From Clitopilus passeckerianus (taxonomy: Eukaryota; Basidiomycota; Agaricomycetes; Agaricales; Entolomataceae): DNA of 64,000 nt. Both the position numbers and the translations under genes were made by a program. The notes below the pieces were generated by a model. The model saw only the letters and a program-made list of their open reading frames with translations. It searched no databases and was not told the origin of the DNA. The first letter of the stretch is position 1. Each line of letters starts with the position of its first letter. Below are positions 1 to 10,842 of the stretch, piece after piece. The DNA is taken from the NCBI GenBank assembly GCA_944990035.1, contig CALYLX010000054.1, forward strand, positions 310,001 to 374,000. Reading direction: 5' to 3'.

Positions 1-3000
1 TCTCAAGCCGGCAGCTTCGTCAGATACTTTTAAGATCTCTGCGCGGAAATGGGCAATGATTCTAACTTTCTCTTTCAGCCCGTCGATAATTTGAAGTTCG
101 GCCTTCAACTTGTCAAGGTTCCGGTGCGTCTTTGAAACTGTAGCTGAGCAAATATGCCACCAGGCACAAAGCATAGATCCACTCACCTGAGAAACCTCCG
201 CCGAGAGGTTCGGCAGAAGAGCTTCAGAGTCCTTGATCTGAGCCTCAAGTACCGGGATGTCTCGAAGCACGACCTGGTTCCGCTCGAATTGAAGAGGCTG
301 CAGTTTCCGGAGACCGTCAACACGGTCTGTCAAATGCTTCAGCTCTGCCTCCGCCGTTATAAGCTCTGACGGCGAAGCTGCGCTCAACATGTCTTGAAGC
401 TGATGCATCTGGTTAGCTCCCGAGGCGGTAAGGACTGGTATTTCCGCGTACACATTTTTCGAATACACCAAGCTCCTGGTCATTCGTGTGCCTCTTGCAA
501 GCAGAGCAGGTCTTCTGCTCTTTCCCCACCCGTAACAATGAGCGGTAGACGTCATTTCCACCACGCAGGATCCCGAGGCGCCTATTGGAAGAAGTTAAGA
601 CTAAGGCCAGATTTACTTAGAAGGGAAAGCACTGACACCTGGCGCAACTCGAGCTCGATTTCTACTTCCAAGAGAGCAGCCTCTAAGCTGTCGCATGCAG
701 TGTTTCGAAGTTCGGAAGCCAAATGTTCGTCAAGAGCTGCTGCTGGGTGAGTTTTATTCCTTACAAAGCTGAAGCTGGCCTACCCTTAGCCTCTTCATTT
801 TTCGATTCCAGCTGTGACCTTGATTTGAGGAGAGTAGATTGCACGAGCTGCAATTCGGTGTTTGTAGAAGTATAAACCTTTTCGAGTTCTGACTGTTGCT
901 GTTCTTGTTCGCTGGGATTTTTTGGGTGTATGTCGATTCTATATTAGAGGCTGCTCACGTTGCAAGAAGTTTAACTTCGTCTTCAAGGCTCGCTAGATCA
1001 ACCTCGTCGACTCCTAACTCCCGCAGTCTTGAGTTGACAACCGACAAGCTGCAGAAGGGTAAACGGCAATTTCCTCCTAAACCACCAGTCCACTTACGTG
1101 TGGGTCATTTCATCCGTCCTTGATTTGATGGTAGCTATGAGGTGTGCAAGTTTCACCTGGTCATTTGACTGCGAGCTCAGAGTCGCGAGCTCGTGGTTCA
1201 GGCTCTCACGAGCTTCTTCCAACAGCCTTCCCTCCATAGCTTTGGCCTCGATCCTGTCGTCCCATTGCGCATTCTGCATCTCGGCATTTAGACTAGCCAA
1301 AGAAGCCTCCTTGTCGCGGATAGCGCTTTCGGCTAGTTCTAGGCGAGCGGAGAGGTCTGTCATGCCATCAAGTTTCTCTTGAGATTCTGAAATCGCCGTC
1401 TGGCGTTCCAACTATGGTATAACATCAACAACAGCAAAACGAAGTAAAGGAATCGGGGTACGGACGATGGAGGTATGAATGTTCCCTTTCTCAAGGTTAC
1501 ATCTGGTGAGGGAGCTATCGAGTTCACACTGTTTATTTTCGAATACGTCGGTCTTTTCCCGTAATATTCCCTGCTGAAGGTGAGCATAATCCCCTTGCGG
1601 ACAGCTAAAACAACCAACGTACATTTATTCTTGCATACTCGTTATTTCGTTCCCCCATGGCCTCTTGAAGTACTGTCAGAAATGAATCAGGTCCTTCGTA
1701 GGCCAAGAGATGGTATTTGGAACTGGTTTCATGTAAAAGTTGATCGCGTTGGCCAATCCTAGCCTTTTGAGTCTGTTGTGCTAGTGATTAGCAAGACTGT
1801 AAGTAAAAAAATGTGATACTGCCAACCTCTGCCTCCGAGGTAAGGCTACCAAGCCGTACGCTCAGTTGATTATGGTTCTGCCGAAGGATCTTCAGCTCGT
1901 CTCCGAGATCTTTGGCTCTGTCTTCGCCCACTCTTCGCTTTTCTATAAGGGCGTTAGTGTCATCTTCCGATGACGCAATCTTGGCCAGAAGCTCTGCCTC
2001 CGTGACTGTACTGACGTTAGCTACAAGAAGCAAGGAGAAGTTTTAGCACATACAAGGAAGGATTTCTTTGCAATGGAGCTTCACTTCGTCGTGGTTAGCC
2101 TGAAGAATGCGCTTCTTCTCTTCAAGAATTTCGACTTCTTTGAACACCTCCCTGAAGCCGCTGGCAGAGTCGTCGAGCTGACGATTAGCAGCAACTGCGG
2201 CATCAAAGACTTTCTTCGCTTCTTCGCACTCCCATTCTTTCGAGGCAATCTCGCCACTAAGCTTAGATATCCGGACGTTGATTTTCTCTGCATGCTGCTT
2301 TTCTCGTTGCAGGGACGTGAGGCGTTCCTTTTGGGCTTCTAGCTCTGCAACACGATCTTTGCGGAGTTCTCTGATGTTCGTGAGAGCCTTAGTATACCTG
2401 GAGAGCAAATGCAACTTCAGTTAATCATCCCAGACCAATCATAAACCGGACCATACCGAGCTGCTTCAAAGATCTCATCGAACTTCTTCTTCAGAGAGCC
2501 TGACTCGGCAAGAGGCCAATAGGACTCTTCTTGATGACAGAATATCACATTTTCCAGAACTGCCTTTGAGACACCAAGTAGGCGGGGAATTTGGGCGTCA
2601 ATTTCTGGTGTTTTGTTAGATATAACGCGCCTCTTGTAAAATGGCATCAGTTTCTGTAATACAATCTGTCGAAAGCTACTCACCTCTCCAGCAGTCCCTG
2701 CAGCTTCGGCCTCCAAGCAATGATTGTTGGCCTTCTTGACTGCCAAGGCATCGTTCTTGGTCAGCCCCACATTCAGATATCTCGTAACAGACATGCGTTC
2801 CCCGTCTGCTGCCTGAAAGCTGAGGTTTACTTCCGCCTTGACCTCCTTCTCATTCGCCACTTGAGGGTCATGGATGAATGCCCCACCACGAGTATTGGGA
2901 GGCTGGTCCCCAGTCGTCGCATACTTCAAGCATTCGATAATCGTTGTCTTCCCGCTTCCGTTGGCGCCCACTATGACGGTAACTGGGGAGAAGAACTCGA

Positions 3001-3064
3001 TTGAGGAGGAGTTCTTGTCGTCGAAAGCTCGTATGCCTTTGACCGTGAGGGCGTTAAGCGCCAT
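1..3064 (-). CDS. RAD50: RAD50 DNA repair ATPase, 5' part (runs off left edge)
   Basis: SMC-like ATPase of the MRE11-RAD50-NBS1/XRS2 complex, which tethers and processes DNA double-strand breaks in the nucleus. The first exon encodes the N-terminal ATPase lobe, with Walker A GANGSGKTTIIECLKYATTG near residue 33 and the family block ending VIFCHQEESYWPLAESGSLKKKFDEIFEA (3064-2417, interrupted by one intron at about 2690-2612). After a further intron come charged coiled-coil exons (2414-2043, 2033-1788, 1624-1412, 1411-1094). Near 497-508 the minus strand encodes CSAC followed by KRH, the CxxC zinc hook at the apex of the coiled coil, then VFEK. About 160 codons of return coiled coil follow before the window ends. 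The C-terminal lobe (Walker B, signature motif) is outside the window. Reading stays open when short GT..AG introns are removed, so I see no sign of decay. Confidence 0.93.
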
Positions 3065-3384
3065 CGTGGAGGAGGGTAGGAGACCCGTTAAGTCGAATGA
3101 CAGACGGTATCACTGGCCTGCAGCTATTACGGACCCGTCTGTCAAGCTGTTGATGGCGAAACTATGTTAGTGCTGGAAGTCGCGGCCCGGATCGTAAAGC
3201 TGTGAATCATCCACGGTGCTTACGACAGCTGACTGGATTTGGCTCAGATAGTGGAATCGGTTGCGTTCTTGCATGAATTGGGTCTATTCCAACAATTTCC
3301 GAATTAGGTACAGCAGTGATTAGAGCATAAATCGAGGAAGGGCAGATAATGATAATGGTGCTATGATCTCCTAAGAGTTCAGGT

Positions 3385-4054
3385 TTAATCGAGCTTGGGT
3401 CCGTCGGAGACCTTGCCGACAATATTGTATCGTTTCCTAGAAGGGGGCCATCCTCGTCAGCCAGAGACACAGAGCAGTGCAGGCATGAAACACGTACTCA
3501 AAGAAGATGTACCAGTCCTCCAACACCTTCCTGTCTTTCTCATCCAAGGTGCTGTAGTCGGGCACCGCATCGTCGGTTTTCAAACTCGACATTCCCAATC
3601 CTTTCGACCCATCCTTACCGGCGAAGATGTTGTAAGATTTGCCGGGGCCATAGACATCAGCCTTGCGAGAAACGTCAAAAACAACGCCTGTTCCGAGAAG
3701 TTATCAGTTTGACGCGGAACCAAGACCCAGAAGGATGACAAGCATACCCTTGATAGCAACGTATATCGGCTTCCCCGCCTGCGACCCGTCATACTGCTTC
3801 AGCTCCTCTGTGGTGATAGCATCATCCTTCGGGGGTGCAAGATCGTCCCTAGCAGGCTGCATGATTGTCGTCTTTTGCTGTTTCGCGTCTGCTTGATTCT
3901 GACTTGAGCTACCTTGGCCTTGCGATGCGTTAGCGTTGGCGTTTACAGTGGCCTGCTGGTGTGTAGAAAAGTTTGACCGGCGCCGGTAATGCAGATAGCA
4001 GACGGATAAGGCGAAGACGAAAGAATATATCACGAGCGTTTGTGGTTCAACCAT
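3385..4054 (-). CDS. DAP1: DAP1 / MAPR cytochrome b5-like heme protein
   Basis: Membrane-associated progesterone receptor family protein, which binds heme and supports cytochrome P450 enzymes of sterol synthesis in the ER. Three exons (about 4054-3748, 3687-3498, 3436-3385) join in phase to about 182 residues. An N-terminal membrane anchor starts MVEPQTLVIYSFVFALSVCYL, followed by a Gln/Ser/Ala-rich linker. The cytochrome b5-like fold contains ELKQYDG, PIYVAIKG, VVFDVSRKADVYGPGKSY and NIFAGKD. The tyrosines in VYGPG and SYNIF match the heme-coordinating region known from PGRMC1 and yeast Dap1. The protein ends KRYNIVGKVSDGPKLD. Upstream in-frame codons exist, but MVEPQ places the anchor at the very N-terminus as in the family. 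The gene is head-to-tail with RAD50 and divergent from the small gene at 4402. Confidence 0.93.
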
Positions 4055-4401
4055 GGTCGGATTTTGCCGAGGTGCGTATTTGCGCTGGACATCCATGATC
4101 TGGCGTGCTAGGGTCGCATAACCCACCTTCCTCTGCGCCACGTAATCTCAGGCTATGGGCTGTGTTGATCGTATATAGGGCCTTCAGCTTCTCTTGAGCC
4201 TGTTGCTGACCAAGAGACAAAGCGGCTCGATTTCTTGCAGGCGTAGTGGCATTGACGCTTTGATGTTCTGGTCTGGCGCTTTGGCCTTTTTGTTCAAGCA
4301 TGGCCACTATAAAGGCTCTCCCTGGCAGCTCTGAGTGGCAATCATTCTAAATTCTCCCCTCCCTTTTGCGCCTTTATCTGAACTTAACTATCGTTTTCTC
4401 G

Positions 4402-4860
4402 ATGTGGATCTCCCAGCCTCGAATCAAGCACACGTTCAAACCCTACAGTTACTCCTCACTCACAACCGCCGAACTGCCACGCCCTGCGGTCGATTTCCTC
4501 ATAAAGCACTACGATACCTTGTGCGAGCCGTCGTACCAGAATGTCCTTCGCGTCTTCCATAAGCACCTAATCGAAACCTGTCGAGATATTCACCGAACAT
4601 ATCACTTTCTTCTCAACTGGCGGCTCTGGACGCGGTCAACGAACATCAAGAACGACCCGCTAACGGCTATGACAAAGAAAACTTGGGTCAGTGGGGTTGT
4701 TCTACCCGAGATCCAAAGAAAGCTGGACGGGTTTGCAGAGGAGGTGGACGGTCTAGGGTGGTTCATGGAGAGGTTGGGTTTCAGCACGGACAGAGTGGTG
4801 AGGGAGAGGGACGCGTTGCTGACGATGATCACGGAGATGGTCTTGTGGAAATGGGAATGA
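4402..4860 (+). CDS. hypothetical protein, 152 aa
   Basis: A single open frame from ATG (MWISQPRIKH) to TGA, with no intron needed. The product is basic and Trp-rich, predicted mostly helical, with no signal peptide or membrane segment that I can see, and it ends LLTMITEMVLWKWE. I do not recognise a family. It starts about 350 bp from the divergent DAP1 start, so the two could share a promoter region. The length, normal composition and housekeeping neighbourhood favour a real gene. An additional 5' exon cannot be excluded, because the frame stays open upstream of this ATG. Confidence 0.55.
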   Translation: MWISQPRIKHTFKPYSYSSLTTAELPRPAVDFLIKHYDTLCEPSYQNVLRVFHKHLIETCRDIHRTYHFLLNWRLWTRSTNIKNDPLTAMTKKTWVSGVVLPEIQRKLDGFAEEVDGLGWFMERLGFSTDRVVRERDALLTMITEMVLWKWE

Positions 4861-6711
4861 AAATGAGGCTGCGCGCAGGCGAGCTGCTTGTGCTACCGCA
4901 CTGCTAATATGCAGTAACGATATCCAAGCCTTCGAAATACTCTGATACCCACTGTATATTGATCATGATTGAAATAAGGATTTTAGCAGCCCTCACCTCC
5001 ACCATCTGAGATATTCAAAGGGGTGGAAGCTGATTAAACGTCAAAACAGATGTTTAGTTGAGCGGGGACCTTACACTCCATTTTCCGTGCGGTTCTCGAG
5101 CAAAGTGTTTCGTGGTTCAAACCGATTTAAATTTAGCCCTACAAATTCGAAGAAAGAAATACAAGGAATCGATGGTAAAAGGTACCAAAGCAAGTACGAG
5201 AATCGCAGAGCCTTCAAAAGAAGAGTATCCATCAGACAAACACCGTGCTCGCTGGTTATCTTCACGTCCAGTCCAAAGACCAGAGATAGAATCAAACCAA
5301 ACGTCCTCGAGACTCTCCAAAGGAGAGCCATGTTCTCAGTTACACGAGCCGGCGCAGAAGTCATCGAGTGGATATGAAGGATGCGGCATTTGTAAAAATG
5401 CGAGACTCGGTCAGTACCTATAAAATAGATCCTGATGAGTATGTTCTAAGGAATCAAACATGTTCGGACGTAGGTTATATACCATTCTGAGAATGGTCCG
5501 TGCGCGTTGATGCAAATTGATGCCGAAGATTGCCGATATTTGGGACCAGTCGTTGAAGTAAACAAGCTCGACAATCCGGAGACGTCCGAGGTTCTGAAGT
5601 GACTGCATTCGACCTCTCCTACCTTGAATAATAACGAACTGTCTGTGCTCTAAGCTCTGAAGCCAAATCTTCGAAGATCCTTGCGACGCAGTGAAGCTCC
5701 CGTTTTGTGATATTATCAATGGCCTATTGCAAAAGGAAAAAAAGACAATGGATCAACGAGGGCAACAATCACCATCCACACCCTTTGACATGGCTGTCCG
5801 AGGTTCCAGGCATGGGCGTTAGAAATCGGGTGGATATACAGTAAATTTCAGGACTCTGTCACTCCTTGCTTGGCTCAGGAGAAGTAAGTGCCGCCACGAA
5901 ATCTGGGAGCTGATGACTTCGAAAGTCAGATGCAGAGACTTATGACCAAGGCTTGGAAGGATTTGGAAGAACACAGCGTTTAGGCCTTCAACGGCGGATG
6001 GAGGCGGGAAAAGAGCAAGGATCTAGTCCTTTTCCGCCGTCGTGTGCGATGATTGGAGCAGCGGAATGTTTGAGAGAGCTTTTGGAGTTCCTCGTCGCAC
6101 CGGCTTTGACAAATTTCACGGTATCCCACCTTCTCTCCAACCCCTACCGTCCGTCTAATCTTTCCAAATAACCCACTATCTTGGACTCATATGGTAGAGC
6201 CACGGATTCTCTGGTCCAGTGTTCGCATCTCTGCGTACTTGAACTCAACGGCGTAGGTTCTGTTGATGATGCTTCCACCATTGGAAGCCTGGTACCGAAT
6301 ATACTCATGGCCACCACGTAGACATACTCTTAGCCGACGTGCTGACCTGAATCGCAATAAAGTCGATGTTCATGAACTGGTTGGACGTATCTGCTATATG
6401 TGGCCAACATGATTTTCAACGGCGATTGGAATTCTTGACGATCTGTCGTTACGATGTTTTAAAATGCTCTCAAGGAGGTAGGTACAAGAAGCATCTATCA
6501 GCCGGTTCACCATTAACGTTGATAGCAATTTCTACGGTATTTCCTCACTATGGATGCGTTATCGGAGAAGTGGGCTGCGCTTATCTCAAGCTCATCCCAA
6601 CGCTAGCTACGCCTCCGATGATGCCTACATCAAACGTCCTTCCGTCATTTCACAGATACAGAAGTTACGACTTTGTTTTCTGTGTATCCAATACTCTGCC
6701 AGTCCGAGTCG
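4861..6711. other. gene-poor stretch
   Basis: No reading frame here has recognisable domain content. Several 60-120 codon frames occur on both strands (for example 5058-5423 plus and 5719-5411 minus) but have no family signature or consistent splice pattern. I treat the stretch as decayed or intergenic DNA. Confidence 0.5.
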
Positions 6712-7081
6712 ATGAACTTCCTTCCCAGCGAATTATTGCACCATATTATCGATCTGACCTGCGAAGAAGTCACCCTTCGGCCATCATTCAGAGATGGTTC
6801 CGATAGCTTGGCACTGCCGCACATTTCATGCGGTTTCTGCAACATCGTTGTTGAATCTCCTCAGTTCTAGATCGATATGATAACCACAATAGCTCAAGGG
6901 GTTAATGGCCCTACAGATACACCGGACTTGCCGATACGGCCACACACCGCACCATCTTCAATATGAAAGGTAGAGTGGTCGGCTTCCTAGTTCGTTGTTC
7001 GAGCCTCGACTCGGAGGAGCTTGGACTATATGACTTCGGCACAGCTCAGAATTGGCTTGAAATGTACACATTACCGATAAG
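6712..7081 (+). pseudogene. F-box protein relic with the middle deleted
   Basis: The start encodes MNFLPSELLHHIIDLTCEEV, an F-box N-terminus closely like the copies at 19-23 kb (their LPNEVLHRVV..VEEVNLPASF). It also keeps SFRDGS and PHIS before stopping at 6870. About 95 bp further on, another frame reads GRVVGFLVRCSSLDSEELGL, which resembles the C-terminal leucine-rich part of the same family (GRVGRFLGRCEDLQKLNL at 19.2 kb). The roughly 250 residues between these parts in the relatives are missing. I infer an internally deleted pseudogene, in opposite orientation to the main F-box group. Confidence 0.6.
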
Positions 7082-10000
7082 CAATGCGGCATGTACTATC
7101 TTTTCTCTCGCCTCTGCCAAATCAAGCACAAGCTAATTATCCGTGTTCTAGACCCTACAAACTCGCCTTGTGAGAATGCACTTCATGGTGTGATAATATT
7201 ACGTGCCCTACACGGCGGGTTTTTCCACTATTGTTATGATCTGTGTAACATGCATACAGTTGAAACTGGATTGGTTATCGAGCCGTTACAAAACCATGGA
7301 ACAGTTGTAACCCCAACGATATAAATAGTGACTGGAATCCCAATATGGACCACACCTGCAAGGTACCGACCTTAGTTAGAGCAAATCCACCAGGCTGAAT
7401 CACCCATATTGCATGGTCAGCGGGTGCAATATATGGGCAATACGTCCCAGACACTCGCAAGCCCTGAAGTCGAAGCTCGAGTCGATGATCCCCCCCAGGC
7501 GGTCTCTAAATGGTCGGGCGAAAGCCGGATATCACAGGTGAATACCCATGGACCACATATGCTTCGGAGACTTGCGTATTTCCTGGCAGATGATCAGATC
7601 CGCCCATGTGCAAGCTACTTACCGGCCTGGGTATTCCATGCGAACGATTTTGAACTTGGCAAGAACCTTCTGAGCGTATTCAGAATGAAGGATGGCATTC
7701 GTACCCGTCGTCCCGTCAACGGTCAAAGAACCGACTGCAAACGGGAATCTCCCACTGGTCTGATCAGTTTACCCAACTCTGACGATCCTGTTTTCTAAAA
7801 TCTTGGAATCTCAGGAGAATCAACAGTTCAGTCTCCATCAGTAAGCTCTTCAATGGCTGTTCATCTCTGCTGCGAAGTCCATGAATCTCGTCCACAGGGA
7901 TTGTGGCTGCTGGCCCTCTACCTCAGAAATTTTCCAGTGTTCTGATCCTCCCGCCCGAAGACTTCCTTCCTCAGTCATTCTCTCCCACAATTGCAGCCCG
8001 GGGTATTATCTTGGACAGATCGAAAAGGTCCGGCTTTCATACATTGGTTGAATGTACAATCAGATATAACTCGCGAACGATCGTCTTTAGAAGGAGATTT
8101 CATTCAACATCAATGAGTGATGGGAAGCTACGATGCTCTTCAACGTGGGTCCAACGTGGCCAAGATTGCCTGTCAGGTGGTAGGGACAATCGAATTCTCT
8201 TCATAGAAAATATATGCCCGGTATATCCGCGCGCTCACTCCGGACATATACCACTGGATCTCTACCTTGCAGCGGAGTAAGTGAAGAGATAAAAGCGCTC
8301 TACCTCCTCATTTTGTAGCTCCCTGCAGACTGTCAGCTAGAATTTCGACGGATGACCTTCATTTAAGCCGGTACCTAGTCTCATTTACAATTGATCCAGA
8401 TCAGATGAGCCTATTGAGATCAGGCCTAACAGGACCACATGATCGTCTGAATAGTTAATTTCTGTTATACTATATGAACTTCTTGTTAAATAAGTTTGAA
8501 TTGCAGATGACGAAGATGATGACGATGTCGAGTGAAAGTTATGAGACTAGCTAGAGACGAGAAGAAAAGTGTAATTAATAGCCGAGGCCGATGAGCGGCC
8601 AGGCCTGCCCACATGCCCTTGAACCCAGCCAGTAACGAGGCTTCCACAATGCAGGTTAGAAGTCTAATCGATGAACAACTGCAGATAAGTCTAGAGAATG
8701 AAAGATGAGTTCTGTTCGCCTTCAACGGAAGCTTGAAGACGTCTGATAGGTGATTGTTTTGCCAAGCTCGGTTTAGTACTCGTTCTGGCCAACTCACGCA
8801 GATTTCTGAACGGCAAGAGGATGTTTCCAGGAAGCCTGGCCGGTGTTCCGTACAAACCCCAGGGTGCAGAAGCTTCAACGATGTTGACGTGGGTTGAGAG
8901 GATGTCAGCATGGATCGGAAACCGGACCGCAGGCACTCAAGGGACAAGACAAGACTGGGGAAGATCAGGTCATTGATCGAAACGTGTTCTTGCCGTAAGT
9001 TATATAGCGTCCTGAAGAGTTAGAGTTGACTTGGCGAATCATGAAGTCACATCGGATATCCGAATTCCCAATGTGTATGTGTGGGTCATGAGGCACTTAT
9101 ATCTTCACTGTTGCATTAGCTTTGAGCGTTATTGGTGTATACTGTGGTCTAGGATACCTTCATGCATTTGTAGAATATCGAGGAGTATATTTAACCAGAT
9201 CAATTGTGCCCCAGAAGTAGCTTTTGTGATTGTGGTGGTCGCTTGTGCTCAACCGCGGGGTTCCTAGCCGTGGTGTCTATAGCTGTCGAGGCTAGTTCGA
9301 AAGGGTCGGGACCGAGCCGAGAAATATCTTGAAGGATTCTGTGAAGAAACGCTTGTGGCTTGAACACGTTGTAGAGTAGAAGTCGGTGGATCTCGGATAT
9401 GCGATGTAAAATGGTCACCAGCGGCGCCTGTCGAATACGGAGTGCTGAAACCTCGAGACCTGTCTTCTAGGCGGAACAGGGCAGAGGGTTAACTGGTCAA
9501 GTGAATAAAGTTTACAGCTGCTCAAGGAAAAGTTCGAAATCACGTACGGGAAAATCATCATGACACCTCGATCTGTCACGGAGTCTTGCATGACGCATTC
9601 GTCAATGAGTCCACCTGGTACAAAACTTTGTTGGCTTCGCCAGCCATTAGGTCATTCCGTCAAAGCCTAAGTCAAGGACTGCTGCAAAGTAGAAAGGAAG
9701 GACCCACTCGCCGCTGACGTCGTGGCGGCAATCGTCATCACCTCCAGCGCCATCCAAGCCCACTGAAGGCAGGTCTCCGTTGAAGTCGCCGTCGCCAAAA
9801 CCAACAGTCTCCAAGTCCACGCCACAGCACCAAGGTCTCTAGCTTAAGTCCGGAGACCTTAAATCTACCAACTTCAGACTCTGGGATCAGATATAGAGGA
9901 CCAATCAATCATTATCATTGACGAGTTCAAGCCCGAACCTAACGAAAAAGTCAACATCAAGATCATCGACCTGGTAACGGCCAAGAGCGGTGTATTATTC

Positions 10001-10842
10001 AGAGCAGATCCGTCGTCGTCGTCTATTGGCTGTAATCATAGTTGATGAGTATCGGTACATGTACGTACATAAAGAGAGTCTACGGAGACGACAGAGTCAG
10101 GAGCTGAGACGCGGCCAGATGAAGCAAGTCGTTGATCGCAGCAGAAAATTATCGTAACCCGTGGAAACAGTAATATTTCTTATATGGTTGGATGACTGTG
10201 CAGAGTACACAGCCTAAGTAGACACTAAGCACCTGGTTCGTCAGCCCGTTGAGCCCGTCCTGGTAAGCTCCCGGAGAGATGACGCGTACAGGCTTGGCTG
10301 GAGGAGTGGGCTTCACAGTTTCGGGGAATGGTGTAAAGGGTGGCTGATATCGCTGAGCAAGAGGGATATCCGCCGATGGGAGCGGTGGCGAAGGCACTTG
10401 GAGTAAGGAAGAGTGGAGACAGTGCAGAAGACGAAGGTGGCCATAGGAAGACAAGTGTGAATGGGGGAGGTAGCCACGAAAAGTCTGATGCTCCCACACG
10501 CAAAATGAAGGAGACGTCCAATTCTGTCATTATATCGTACATTTTTGTTGTTACAACAACCTTCGTCTACGTGAAGGTACATGACGGTAGGAGGATGGTG
10601 GCCAGAAACGACCACCAACAGTAATAGTACTGATAGCCCGTATGAGTGATGCATAGAATAAGTATACGTATGTAGCATGTGCCAGCAGTCAAAAAGAAAT
10701 CCAAAGAAAAGTAAAATGAGAGACCATAATGCAGGTGTAGTAAACCCAGTAAGTGTGATAGCGAGAACCCGATAGCGATAAAAACCGAAGACATTTTTGT
10801 GTGCACCTCGACCGTGGCGAAGCAGTCATGATGACGACCAGC
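7082..10842. other. gene-poor stretch
   Basis: Only unassigned frames are present. The longest are 8947-8486 minus (153 codons, Leu/Ser-rich, basic C-terminus) and 7409-7798 plus (129 codons). Neither shows a known domain. A plus-strand run near 9940-10000 is acidic and repetitive and could be remnant coding DNA. The part from about 10150 to 10842 is probably the 3' flank of the next minus-strand gene. Confidence 0.45.

Noticed and set aside
2720..3170. Open frames on the plus strand opposite RAD50
   Set aside because: They are antisense shadows of the conserved RAD50 N-terminal exon.
4055..4307. N-terminal extension of DAP1 upstream of MVEPQ
   Set aside because: The family membrane anchor begins within a few residues of the start; the extension has no ATG in a good context and adds a basic segment not seen in the family.
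8486..8947. 153-codon minus-strand open frame
   Set aside because: No domain, biased composition, not supported by splice signals or a paralogue; probably chance.
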